The position numbers and the translations under genes are program-made. DNA of 64,000 nt. Origin: Nymphaea colorata (lineage: Eukaryota; Streptophyta; Magnoliopsida; Nymphaeales; Nymphaeaceae). Location of the stretch: the NCBI RefSeq assembly GCF_008831285.2, contig NC_045143.1:9061503-9125502 (forward strand), written 5' to 3'. Positions 33,781 through 46,200 of the stretch are shown here, one piece after another. The notes under the pieces were generated by a model. That model had not been told where the DNA came from, ran no database searches, and saw nothing but the letters and a program-made list of their open reading frames with translations. Every line of letters begins with the position of its first letter. Within the stretch, counting starts at the first letter, position 1.

Positions 33781-35515
33781 AATATGAAGTGTAATTAATT
33801 TTGTCAAGGTATTGAAATTGATTGTCTTAGTTTTTTTCAGTTGATCCGCAGTTTTGTTCATGATCTTTGCATATCAGGTGGATCGCTCGAAATATGTATA
33901 CTTTGTGGCCGCAAAAAGTGGAAGACACCAATCTTTCACGCTTAAACAGTTGCACCAACGCACTCAAACACCTTTCCCTTTTCAAAGAATGCCCATACTT
34001 TAGTTTGTTCTTCCATCTTCCATTAAATTTCAAAAGTTACTGATGAAACTGAGTATTTATAAAAGGAGTCTTCTGACTTAAAATGAAATACATGCACGGT
34101 TGGTCTCCTTCCTTTCTTAAGGGTTAGCACGATGGATGGAATAATACCTTGTAGGTGGTGAGTCTTAGTTTCAGATTCTCTGTACTGCAAAAGAAATGTC
34201 ATTGATATGCAAGTTGAAGCATGGCGGAAGTAGCAGACACCGAAAGCGGACCTGATACCCTAAAGGGACGTGGAATTGGGTAGGAATTTCGGCCTTCATT
34301 AACTAGGGTCTTCTCCATTCACCCTAAAATATCTGTTGTAGTTGTATTGCATGATCTGAGGCACATAAGGCACTTGAAAATCATGTAGAACAAGTGAAAG
34401 ATCATTGAGAGATTGGTTAAGAAGGAAAAGCAATGGATTACCATCTAAATTGTTTCTTAAGATGTACACGCTGTGTTTGAATATGTGTGTGAGAGTGTGA
34501 GGGTCCTGCTTTTGACGCGATTGCCGAGACAGACTATCTTTTCTTCATGCAAGTAGCAGCAAAACCTTGTACGACTTGTTGGTATACAGCAAGTTGAGTA
34601 CTTTTTTCACTATAAAAATGTTACTGGACATTGGGAAACTTTATTACTTCATCGGTTTTACATAAACATTACAATGTTGTAATTGAAGGGGAGAGCACTT
34701 TCACAGCTTCACTTCTCCACCTCAAGAGTAAAACTGTCTGTTTTAGATTAACCTAACTGGCTGGGCTGAAGGTGTGCCTGAAAGGTAAAGGCCGCGCATT
34801 CCCAATTCCACTATGTGGGTGCTAATTTTCTGAACTGCAAAATGTGTGGAGTGTAGCGCTGAATTGAAGGTACTTTGGCTCTCCATCCAATCCAATTTTC
34901 GACGCAGCCGTAGACCCTGGAAAGAAAATTTAGTATATTTGTTGCTAATTCACAACTGATTCAGCTGAATTCACGAATCAGCCGGCCCTGCCAATTTCAT
35001 TCACGAACCGGTTTTTACAGCATGGCCTCAAGATGTGCATGGAACATGGATGATAGGCTCCATGCATGACAGCCATGTATTGTTCCATCTCATTACCTCA
35101 GCCCCTTGTGCTTCTACCATTTGGAACTATTCTTTGAGTTCATGAACATCAAACTTCTAGGCCTCTGATATTTGAGTGTTTGTTTCACTAAAGAAAGTGG
35201 GAAACATGTACTTTCATATAAAAGGGGGGCCTGTTTCCCACTTGTCCCGAGACAAACCTGCTGTAAGAAAATGATGGACGCTTTGACATGGGGCCCCATG
35301 TCCTCCACACACAACAATGGCTTCTTTTCTTAGGAAAAGGCAGCCCATGAGCCCAACTTGTTCCTTGTGGATGCCAGGGGATGGAAGTGGGAAGGCTGCT
35401 TTTTCCCATGAAAAGTTGAGCAAATCACATGAATTTTGGTAAAGATGTTCTCCACTGGGGAAAATAGACATGAGATGCACTTACAAAGCATGAACCTAGA
35501 CTTGGAGATGCCAAC

Positions 35516-35852
35516 AGATTAGATTTGAATCAGATATATTCTTAACCATATCTACTTTTTCATATATTCATATATTGGAATTTGAAAAGAATGAAGAAAG
35601 TCATATCTGGATCTGAATTCATAATCTGATTTCACAATCCGAATCAAGATTTTTACATTCCTGAATCCAAATCTGAATTTTGAACCGAATCTGGCTTATT
35701 TTCAATATGTAAGAGCATTGGGTTGTAGAATATTTATTTAAACATAAATCATATCTGAATCCATTGGATATTGATGTATATAACCTGAATCCAAACTCTA
35801 TCTGATGAAATCTGAATCAGGTATCCTATCCAAATTGGATATCTTGACATCC
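35516..35852 (+). repeat. Full-length-looking copy of the 'gaatctgaatc' repeat
   Basis: Runs from about 'gatgccaacagattagattt' to 'ggatatcttgacatccc'. The GATGYCAA word recurs inverted at the two ends, suggesting a short terminal inverted repeat. It is collinear with 1-313. No ORF. Confidence 0.55.
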
Positions 35853-36953
35853 CCCCCTAAACTCCTGCCACACTGATAAAGTGGCTGATCAGATTCACGA
35901 GAAGATAGGGAGATCAAGCTTGTTTAAGCAAGATCACGATCTTTTCTTTTCAAAAAATGGAGCAGACAATCATGACATGGACTACCATATCATGTTCCAG
36001 TTTCTTTTATCAATTCCTGAAAAATGCTACAGCCTTTTTTTATCGTCAAAAGTGATCAGTTAAAAGCCTGATTTAAACATAAAATCAGAGAAAAGCCCGT
36101 CTTCCAGGTTCCAAACATGGTCTTGGCATCATTCAAAAGGGTCATCTAACAGAACATTTGAATTTGGAGAAGCAAGTTTCAAACAAATGCTCATTTAGTA
36201 AAGCTAAAGCACTTACCATTCATATAGATCACCAGGCAATGACATTGTCGCGGTGTTCTGTGCTCAAGAATACACAACAATGTGACATGAAATATATTTA
36301 GCTGAATTGCACCCTGTACATTCACGACTTCTCTCTCTCTCTCTCTCTCTTTGTGTGTGTGTGTGTGTGTGTTGTTTCTGCATAGCAGGTAGCTAACTTT
36401 AGATGAAGCATCCAGCAGAATCACTGTGGTCATTCAGGACATACTTCAGACTTCATTTTGCATTAACAATGTCAGTTGTGAGGCACATAATTCAGTCTAA
36501 TTAAGCAGTATATAATTAACAAATTGTGCTGAGCATTAAATAGAAGCACATGACAGACAGTATAGAAAAAGAAGATGTATACTAGCAGATTCCAAGGGTA
36601 AATGAGACAGCTAAAAGAGAGCTGAAGCTTCAAGTCATACATAATATGATATTGATTCAAGTTCTTTCATTCAGGTCTAGCATGGAAAGACAACGATAAT
36701 AAAAGTGAAATCATCAAAACCTTTAAAAGGGAGTTCATGAAAGACATCTTAATGAGCATTTCTCATTCTATTCACCATGGGATAGAAAATCTGTTTTATT
36801 ATATGTAAATTTTAATCTCGTTCAGCTTTGACAGAAGCGGAGTTATGTATTAACGTAAAGCATTGTTTAAAAAAATTTACTAATAAGATTCAATTATTAT
36901 ATTTAATCACTCCAAACATTGAGCATCTATGTAATTTTATTCATTTACCTTGA

Positions 36954-37372
36954 TGTAGGCCTGCACATGAGCCAAGTTGATTTCGAGATTGGCCAGCTCG
37001 AGCTCAACTAGATCCAAAAAACTCGAGTGTAGATCTATAGAACGGGCTTGAGTTCGTCTCAACTACAAAGTGTGGAGCTTGAGCTTCACTGGCTTAACTT
37101 GTTTCTGTTAACCTATCTTATTGAACTCATCAACCTGTTTAACTTGTTAACTCATTTAACTAATTCAACTAAGGTCAACTGGTTTTATGTAGTCGAGTCA
37201 AGCCGAGTTAATTAAATGAGTTGAGTTCTTACAACTTAAACTTGACTTATTTAACATTTCAAGTATAAATTTTAACTCGAACTTGACTCGTTTATAAACT
37301 AATATAAATGAGTTGAGTTATTTTGAGTGACATTGAATCAAGCCCAAGTTGGCATAACTTGTTGTGCTGCCC
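36954..37372. mobile_element. 419-bp 'gagctcgag'-rich MITE with exact 8-bp target-site duplication
   Basis: Flanked by TACCTTGA on both sides (36946-36953 and 37373-37380). Its ends read TGTAGGCCTGCACA and TTGTGCTGCCC, an imperfect inverted repeat. The body is a mosaic of 'gagctcgag', 'ttaactcgttt' and 'tataaacgagt'-type words and has no ORF. This is the best-defined member of a family with at least seven more copies in this window. The 8-bp duplication suggests hAT ancestry. Confidence 0.75.
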
Positions 37373-40300
37373 TACCTTGAAGGGCATAGGAAGCAGCATA
37401 AGATAATAAGATTGATTTCCATAAGATGTATTAGTGGTAATTGATGATGCTCACTACTTATTCCTAGTCTAAGACCCTAAACATAGGAAGACCCTTTGCA
37501 AGTTGCTCAGCATCATGAGAGCGAGGGCTCCTAGAAAAGGAATATTGATGATGCATTTATAATGAAACTTTACTTCTCCTACTATGCAGCACATGTTATA
37601 TTGTAGCTAGGTTATAGTGCACACTAATAATTAACTAGAATATGTGTTGAAAAGTTTTTATCTACTTATGGTGGGTAACATTCCCCACTTTTTTGGAGCT
37701 GGCAAAGAGACTGAAATAAATCAATAACTTGCAAAAGCTATAATGGTTTCATAAGTGTCTTGTTTGGAACACCAATGTGGCAACTTTTTATTGTCAACCA
37801 TGGAAATGTGGAGATTTGAGAACTATGAAGCTTATTTTACCATCAATTCTGACTATCTGAATTTCAATGTTAATGAATTTTGGCAACTTAATCTATACTG
37901 TTCTTAATGTTTATGTTAATGAGTTTCAATTTCTATATCCAGTCTAATTATTTGATCTGTGCCTTCTATCAACTTGCAAACTCAATCTCCTGATGACCTT
38001 GCACCACTTCTAGCAGGGCAGCCACATTCTTTGAGTCGTGCACATTCCCCACAATCTAGTTGAACTGAACTAAGAATTATCTTTCTTCATCATCAATCAA
38101 ATCACTGTTCAAGGAATAGCCATACAAGTTAAATGGGGCAAGGAGATGAATTCAACTTATTGAGGCTAGAGATTCTCTATGCCTGTTCATAGATTTGGTT
38201 TCAAAGATGGTTATTCCTTCTGCCCTTTCTCAAGTTGCTTTATTCATTAATCCCCTTGTGTGATACTATGATACCATTCAGCATATTCTTATGGAGTAAC
38301 TATGTTTGTATCGGCTTGTATTAGCAGCTAATGATGATAAAGTGCGAAAAAATCAAATTTCTCAAATTTTTATTAGAAATAACCATCCATTTAGATCATG
38401 ACTCTCCTGAAGTATTACTTCAAGCGCATGTTTTCAATGTATCCAATTTCATACCACCACTTTGTAACAAGTTTTTTATGATAACCTTTTGTATTCTTTT
38501 TGGTTAACGATCAATTTATGGAACCTTTATAGATCAGTTTGAAGCGCATGTCTCTTGAAGTAATTCACCCTTCACATCTAACGGCCATACGATCGTAAGA
38601 ATTTATAAAGAAGCTGTAGGAGGAAATCAAAGAAGTCAATTAACCTTCTCAACTTCATGAGAATCTTATTGTATAATGATGGGTTTATTCTTGTGACAGA
38701 GATTTAATATTTTCCATGTCTCTGGATGCAATCTTTCCTGCTTGTTGTTCTGTGCAAAGAATAAATGTTATTATTGTATAATGTATTGAGTGGTCGAAAC
38801 ACCTCTTTTCATCTGATTGTGATCTATTAGCTATATTTTCATCATGACGATTACTTGTCTGTCTCAAATGAGAATTATTCATCTTACTATGTTCTACCAT
38901 GCAATTAAAAAAAAACATCAATTTTTCATTCAATAAAAAAATGCATCAATTTTCTAACTCTACAAGGACGAACCTACAATGGTTAATCGATAGTAATTCA
39001 GTAAAAAAGTCTCAGCAGTTTTTAAAAATCTCGCCAATTTAATGCTAGATTTTCAAATGCCAAGTAATGCTTAAAAAAAACACACTTAAACAAAATCTCT
39101 CTTTTGTGGATATCAAATTTATGTTAAGACATAACCTGATAAAAGCCAAAATGATTCTTATTATTGAATGTTTGTGCATTTGTTCTGCCAGTAATTTTTC
39201 AGAAATATCCCATAAAAAAACCTAAAACTGTAGAATTTTCAAAATAATCAACAGTACCTGGTCTAACACTCTTGAATTTCGGTAGGAATCCCTTAAGTAT
39301 AGCAACACTCTTGAATTTATGAAAAGCACAGATTTCAGTATTGTATAAAATACTTTTTGTGGCTGCGAGCAATTCTACAGTCTATTTATGATATCACACT
39401 AGAGATTGATGATTCGTGAGGAGCATCATTAATCCTTTCAGACATATGGATTGTTTATATTCCCATAAAGTGTCGATGGATCCATTAAAAGGTCAAAGAT
39501 TCAAAACGGTGTGACCTCATTCGATTTAAAGCTTGTTGAAGCCTTAGCCACACAAAATGCATATTATTTAAAAAAACATGTTTTAAATAATAAAAACTAA
39601 TCAGCCAAACACACACTAAAAAACATGTTCGAAAAAAAACATGTTTTTTGAAAAAAATGAAAACAAAAACGTATTTTATTTGTGTTTTCCCTTTTTTTCA
39701 TTTTTCATGATTTTCTCACTTTTCCATTTTTTTTACAGTTTTTAGTTGCCACATTTTTATTGCCGCATTTTTTGTATTTCATTTTTAAGATTTTGGCCAC
39801 CTTTCTTTCTCTTGTCAAAAGATTAGTTGTTTTAAAATTTACCAAAATTTTCCGGGCAATTGACCATAAAAACAACTTTGTTGTTTTATATCCGTATAAA
39901 ACCTTTCCGTTTAATACCCGAAAAAGATATTTGTGCTTATGCTTTAAGCATAGATGATGAGGAATACTTTTGATTCCTTCCATTCCCCACCGATTGCCAT
40001 CTGATTAATGATCAAAAAATTATTACCAAGGTGAACTTTGACAGAACGGAGAGGCAAGCGCTTTGTGCTTTTCTTAGTTCAATTTCTCAAGAACTAGTGA
40101 GACCGGTGTTGGCCAAGGATCATGCCATTGATCTCGGCTTTGCATATAGAGGAGTTCAGTTTGATTATGCTTGTGAAGAGCAACTTCATGCAAAACCAAA
40201 TTTCAATAACAAATGCCTTCATTCATCAATCTTGCCGGTGAGGTCGATTATCAAAATCTATCGTCAAAATGTACACACAAGCCTTTCTTTCTTACAATCC

Positions 40301-40746
40301 TCTGCTCAAAGCCATGAAAATAATAAAATTGGTAGTAGTTAAAGGAGAGGGAGTAGCTGGGAGGAAGAGGACTGCATGTAGTGTTGCTACGCGGAAAGCT
40401 TGCTCCCGTTGGTGACCATCAAACTTGGCGGCAGACATGCTTTGCCTTCTCACGTGAATGTAGGTCGATGGCTGCCATGTTGCAGTTTTATATGTTCTTT
40501 TGTGTTTGCTTGTTAATGGAAAGAGAATAAGGACCTGATATAGTTTGTGTATGGATAAAATTGTTTTTCATGCAAATAATAGGTACCTGTATATCCACTA
40601 TGATACATGTTTCTCTTGATTTGCTTTGAACCAATTTGTGTGCTAAGAATGGTTCTATCAGGGCAATAGTAAATGTTTCCAACTTCTAGTTATCTTCATT
40701 ACCACTCATTTTCATCTGCTAAAGGTACCTCTTATTGCTTTAGTCC

Positions 40747-40978
40747 ACTCACGGTTGTGTTTGATAGCTTTGAATCTTAGATCTCAAGCAGCATTAAAAA
40801 GTGTGCTTTGGAAGATCCTCATGATCTCATGATCTTAGTAACGTGGATCTTAAATTTATGCTACGGAGGATTTAAGGTAGAATGGGAGTGTCTGACCTTA
40901 AATCCTCGGATTTGAGATCCTAATGACCTCATATCACCAAGGATCTAAGATCTATGGTGAAACAAACGTGCTCTAAGA
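40747..40978. repeat. MITE-like inverted-repeat element (about 230 bp)
   Basis: The left end 'gtgtttgatagctttgaatc' plus 'ttagatc' pairs with the right end 'ggatctaagatctatggtga' plus 'aacaaacgtg' as an imperfect inverted repeat. The interior is made of 'ggatcttaaatt' and 'aaatcctcggatttgagatc' words. A similar composition (TGGATTTGAGATCC, ATCAAACGCAACC) is seen at about 862-1035. Target-site duplication not identified. Confidence 0.5.
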
Positions 40979-41250
40979 GATAGAGTGCACATGTACATAG
41001 AGCACTTATCATGAGAGGCGTTGAGCACTAATTCAAAAAAGCTTAAACCCTTTAAATACCTAAAAAAATGATTGTGGAACACCAGTATATAAACAAAAGA
41101 AATGATTGAGGGTACTAATACATAAAGAAGCAAACGGTTGGGGATGACCAACATATAAATAAGTAAATTTGATGGGACAGTCCCACATATGGCTTTGCCC
41201 CCGAGCAAAGAATCGCGGTAAATTCATGGTGCTGCTTATTCGGGTATGAA

Positions 41251-41431
41251 CAGGGGCGGAGCCAGGGTAAAGCCCGCAAAGGCCTTGGCCCCACCTCAAA
41301 AAAAAATTAAAAAATTTACATGTAAATTTTTTAAAAAAAAAACACTTGTTCTATATAAAAATATTGAAAAATGATATTTTAGATTTAGAAACTTTAATTT
41401 GGCCTCCTTCATAAAAAAAATTTCACCCCTA
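41251..41431. mobile_element. 181-bp hAT-type MITE with exact 8-bp target-site duplication
   Basis: Ends CAGGGGCGGAGCC... and ...TTTCACCCCTA form the classic hAT-type YAGGGGYG terminal inverted repeat. An exact 8-bp duplication GGTATGAA flanks it (41243-41250 and 41432-41439). The interior is A/T-rich and cannot encode a protein. Related but decayed sequences with the GGCCATGGCCCC and TTACATGTAA words occur near 17465-17620. Confidence 0.85.
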
Positions 41432-42255
41432 GGTATGAAGGACATATATCAATGTGGAGGACTCTGTCTTTGGAGCTTCTTCTAAATGTCAAAATTTGGG
41501 TTTTGTAAAGCTTGAGCAATCTCATAGGCTTGTTGTTCTTCCTGATATGGAACGTTGAAGGGCTCAAACTTTTGATGAGGGTGGAGCCGAGACATGCACA
41601 CATAAGGAAGCCCTAACCAGTAGGTGGCTAGTCCTGTCTTCAAACCTTCATCGTTTCTTTTTCCAATTTAAATGTGATCAAGCTTACCTCATTGAAGGTT
41701 TATGGGGACCTTAATCTCATGTCAGTCAGAGTTTTATGTTCAAGAGGACATAATCACTGGTATGAAGCGCTAAACTAATATGACTTGTTCTTCTGCTTAC
41801 CAATAGCCCCACTACGACCTGAAACACCTGAGACGATAACAGTATAGGGGAAAAAAAAGTTAAAAAGCATCTCAAGGGAGGAAGTGATCAAGATGCCATG
41901 CTCTTTTATTTTATTTAGTACTGTGTTCATTATTTTAAGCTTCAGCTACCTTATTTAAGAAGCTATGCACCGGTTGGACCTTGGTAAGTGATGCAGTGTT
42001 TGATCATCCACATTTCATCAGAAAGCAGCCCGACCGGCTATGCGTGCCCTGCTAAAATGTCTAAACAACGAGGAGTTTTTGTTAGCATGCACGGGTTACA
42101 CAATAAGAACAATCGAAAGAAAGCAACGATAATTTACTTGAGAGTTTAGAATATAAGTTTCCGTCACTCTATATAAAGTAGTCGCTCCAAATCTGGGATG
42201 ATCATTTTACCTTCAAGGCATGACAACAAAGTAAAAAAAGTCCGAAAAAGTGAAA

Positions 42256-42329
42256 TGGCGTCGCCCAGACTCGAACTGGAGACATTCAGTGTGTTAGACT
42301 GACGTGATAACCAACTACACCACGACACC
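42256..42329 (-). tRNA. tRNA-Val (anticodon AAC)
   Basis: A complete 74-nt cloverleaf reads on the minus strand. The 7-bp acceptor stem GGTGTCG/CGACGCC has one T-G pair and an A discriminator. The D arm holds GTGTAGTTGGTTATCAC (A box), the anticodon stem is TCAGT/ACTGA with loop CTAACAC (anticodon AAC), and the T arm holds AGTTCGAGTCT (B box). There is no intron. T-runs for Pol III termination follow at 42245-42249 (T5) and 42233-42239 (T7). CAA-type words lie just upstream of the 5' end, as is common in plant tRNA genes. Sequence and folding match the usual plant tRNA-Val(AAC) except for a few compensated or loop changes. Confidence 0.96.
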
Positions 42330-43256
42330 CGCTTTGGTAATTTGCCTAGTTGGAGGAAAGTTAACGCTGAACATCTAAATCCGACTCAGCTAGTCGGACA
42401 TGTCTCGCATGTAATCTGCATTCCCGTTTGAAGAAATACACGAAATTGGGGTTCAGTTCTTACACACGGTCCGTGGTCAGCAACTGCCTTAAACACAAAC
42501 ACATACCAAGTTAGACACGGAGGAAGCCCATATGAAAGGGCTGACAAATTACCCAGGCAGCGGCGGATCTCACATTTGCACTTAAGCATTATGTCGGCTG
42601 TAAGGCCCTTCTTCACAAGTTCCAAGACAAAAACTGGACCCACTACTTTCCAGGCCCACTGCTTATCTGGGAAGAGTGGCTTGCCAATGGCAGCAAGATT
42701 TATGATCCAGAACAGCGAAATCCACTTATTAACACACTAGGGGCATGCAATTGAAAATGGCTAAACCCTCAAACCAGACCTAATTCCACTTGCAAATCCA
42801 ACCAAGTCCAAGGAGATTCTTTTAATTTTTTCCACAGGTAGAAGTGTGGATTTTGCCTGGTAACATCTTTGAAATATATTCTGCTAAACCTTTACAAGAA
42901 AGATATTAAATATGTAAGAACCACCACCTTTAGGAGCATGAATCCAATGTCCGTCCACGAAACAAAAACAAAAAAAATCCCACCACCTACGGGAGATCGA
43001 TTTCTCATCCCTGGATTGTTCCAACCTTCACGCTGGCAGTTCGTCATTCTTTCTACATCTTCCCGAAAATCTTCAATTACAAAGCAGGAGTGTTGAAGAA
43101 CGTCGCCCGATCGAACATATAATTTATATCTGGCTTCCACAAACTAGGAACAATTACATTAGCATGTCCATGATCTGCGTTCGTCCTTCAAATCTGCTGA
43201 GGTAGTTCAATTGACATAAAGAGCATTCACTCCTCAAGCCTTGATTGGACTCCATC

Positions 43257-46200
43257 CTACCACCAGGACAACGGACCAAATCCAGATTCCGCAATGCTTG
43301 CCTATCAAAGAACGCAAAACCCAGTAAGTCAACAAGAACAACAAACAATAACAGCATAGCAAAGAAGGAAAGCTAAAATGATCAGTAGTTCATAAATTTA
43401 TTCTAAGAGCCAACTTTGCAATTTATGTTAATATGAACCTTGGTTACACAAGGTGACGCAAGAAACATACATTTCCTCTCCACTTAATGCAACTATTTCC
43501 TTGTTTCAATTTTATAAATATATGTATCCAACTCGTTGGTAAAACTGGAATTGCGGTTTGTCATGCAGCAGCCGCTACTAATGATGAGGTAATTTATACA
43601 TGAATAGAGGGCTTAGAATTCATTAAGAAAGTAGTCAAAATCCAGAATGACTCTGATCCAACAATAAATCAACAAAATAAAAAGGCAATAGAAACAAAGC
43701 AAAAACTTAGTTGCCCCTCCAGGCGTGCTAAAGCCAGGTTACTTTCTCCCAGGTCATGCAAGTGGTTTTAGTGTCATTCCAAGAAGAGTGCAAGAGGCCA
43801 TTTCATTCTTGCCATCCATGAAACTTTTGTGTGGCAAAACATTTTATACGGCAAACATTTTCTATGCAATACGCTTAATTGATAGGAAAAAGAACAAGCA
43901 AAACCTATTTCCCATGTTTGACTGTTTCAAGGAAAAAAAATTCTTATTAAAACTTTAATTAATAATCCAAATCAAACACATTTCCAGTTCCACCGTGCAG
44001 AACAACATTAACGGATGCATCAAGTGCCATCAGAGGTGTTGACAACCCATGGACGTTGTATTTCCCCATGTGGAACTTCCATATAGTCAAGTTACCTTAC
44101 CTTGAAAAACATAATTCTTTCATAAAATTTAATTTAAGTCCAGATAAACAATGCACAGGAACTGAGACAGAGAGAAACTTGTAACAACAGTTTTCAGGTG
44201 CCTTCATCATCTAACAATTTTCTGTAAAAGAAGTACAGAAAAATACAACAAACCTATCAGACCAAATGCCTATAGATCAATTCAAGTGTCTCCAGTACTT
44301 ATAGTTTCTGTTGCTTTCTTCAATGGATATGCATTAAAACCAGCAATTGGCCCTGATGAGTTTAAAGAGAAAAGGAGCCAGGTCTTTTGGTTTAGACAAA
44401 AGTCTTTCCCTCTAACAGGCCTCGTTCATACAAGGCACAACTTGTGTCTTTGGCAAAACCGTTCCTAAAAATGCTAGGTCCCACCTATTTTTCCTATTTC
44501 TCTCAAACAACGCAAAACTTTTATTGGGCAAAGATCTCCTTATTTAATTAAAAAATGACAAAGGTCTTAAAATTTTTCCCTATCAATTAAGCATGCAAAA
44601 CTTTTGCTACACAAAAGAGTATGCCTGGAAAAAGTTTTGCTATGCAAAAGAAAAGCATTTAGCCTTTTGTCTTGAATCAAACAGACCACTAGAGAGAAAA
44701 ACTTTAAAAAGTAAGCAAAGAAGAACCAAAAGGCAAAATTTTTGCCCTTACTTATTGGTAGAAATAAGAAATATAAGCAGGGTCCATCTCTTTTGCCAAT
44801 TTTTTTTACCGAAGGCAAAAGTTTTGCCTTGTTATTGATCCCATGATTATATAAGGCAAACTCTAATCACCATGGTGATCACAGCAAAACTAGCTTGCAA
44901 GGAACAATAAAAAAATAGAAAAAAAAGGAAAAAATATTAATTAATCACGATTAGGGGTTTGTAATCACATGCCACTCATTCAAAAAAAATTGTGCACTTT
45001 AAGTAGGGCTGCAACATAATAAGACGGTTTTGGATCACAGATCCAATTACAGGATCCAAATATAAGATAAAAAGAATAATATAAAGAAACAAATAGCACC
45101 GCATCAATCTCCCCAGGATAAAGAAGTCGACATTTGGTGACTGTCCGTTGCAATGATGGAGATGAGTCGCCATGAAGAGACTGCACCTTAGACTGCTTTG
45201 AGTAGGTACATAGAGGTACAACTGTTTGTTGAAGTTGGGCTAAACCAAAGACCCATACCAAAAGTGCACTACCTATACCTATGTCTCGCTATGGCCTGCT
45301 GTCAAGGTGCAACCTGTATATGACTGGTCTGCTAGGTTATCCAAGATCTGAAGTATCAATTGGATCCCAGTATGGAAACAAATCTTCAACACTAAAGACA
45401 GGAGAAATGTTTCAATCTTTTGGGAGTTCAAGCACATATTCATGGGAATCCAGTAAGGGCCAAATTTATGAGGACTGAATTTGTTATACATGCCAACTGC
45501 AAAACACTAAAAAAAACAGAAATAGATCCATACTAACTGACAAAAATGAAAATTTTGGAAGTGCACTTTTGACATTGAACTCTTGGTTCAGACCAACCTC
45601 AAGAAGCGGTTGTACCTCTTCTTACATACTCGAAGCAGTCCAAACTCCAAAGGTAGTCTCTTCACGATAACTCATCAACATCATTAAGCCGACTTCTGCA
45701 ACCTGAGGAGATTGATGCAATATCTTTTCGTTTATTTATATTATTGTTTTATCTTGTATTCTGTGATCGAAGACCGTCTTATAATGTTGCAACCCCACTT
45801 AAATGGCACGATTATTTCTTTAGTAAAATGGCATGTGACTACAATTTTAACCATAATCATAATTAATTCATTTTGTTCCTTTCTTTATATTTTACATTGT
45901 TTTGTGCTATCTCATTTTATTTGGTGTGATGTCCATGGGGATTAGAGTTTGCCCTCTAATCTGCATCGGTTATCAAACAGAGCCTAAAGGAAAATAAGTG
46001 ACAACAGTCTCAACATTCATCTCAATCAACCTGATGACAAGTAAATAAATCAGGGTAAGTAAATCTAACCAGACGTACCAAAGTCCTCATGAGAAGGACG
46101 AATCAAATCCAATCAGTTTTTTGAACTCGAATTGAGTAACTGATTAAAAGTGAAACTATGGAAATTTGTGTTATACATAGCACACTCATAAATTAAGGTC

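Larger units (their letters stand above)
32089..36945. other. Downstream of the second Aux/IAA gene; intergenic, no gene seen
   Basis: (CT)n/(AT)n near 32960-33015, (AT)n 33205-33223 and (CT)n-(GT)n 36331-36371. A SINE-like stretch at about 34120-34190 has a Pol III A-box-like TAGCACGATGG and a B-box-like GTTTCAGATTC. Repeat copies at 33590 and 35516 are listed separately. Confidence 0.45.
37381..42255. other. Intergenic, no gene seen
   Basis: Contains the elements at 40747 and 41251. A 'aaaacatgtttt'-rich stretch at 39560-39910 resembles 10180-10480. A 103-codon frame at 40031-40342 has no recognisable domain. Confidence 0.45.

Noticed and set aside
40031-40342. 103-codon plus-strand frame
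   Set aside because: No recognisable motif and no splice partners. Kept only as a note in the intergenic entry.
42386-43140. Minus-strand open frames of 82-85 codons between RPC8 and the tRNA
   Set aside because: Probably RPC8 3' UTR or flank. RPC8 ends with its usual SWW stop at 43257, and the frames show no domain.
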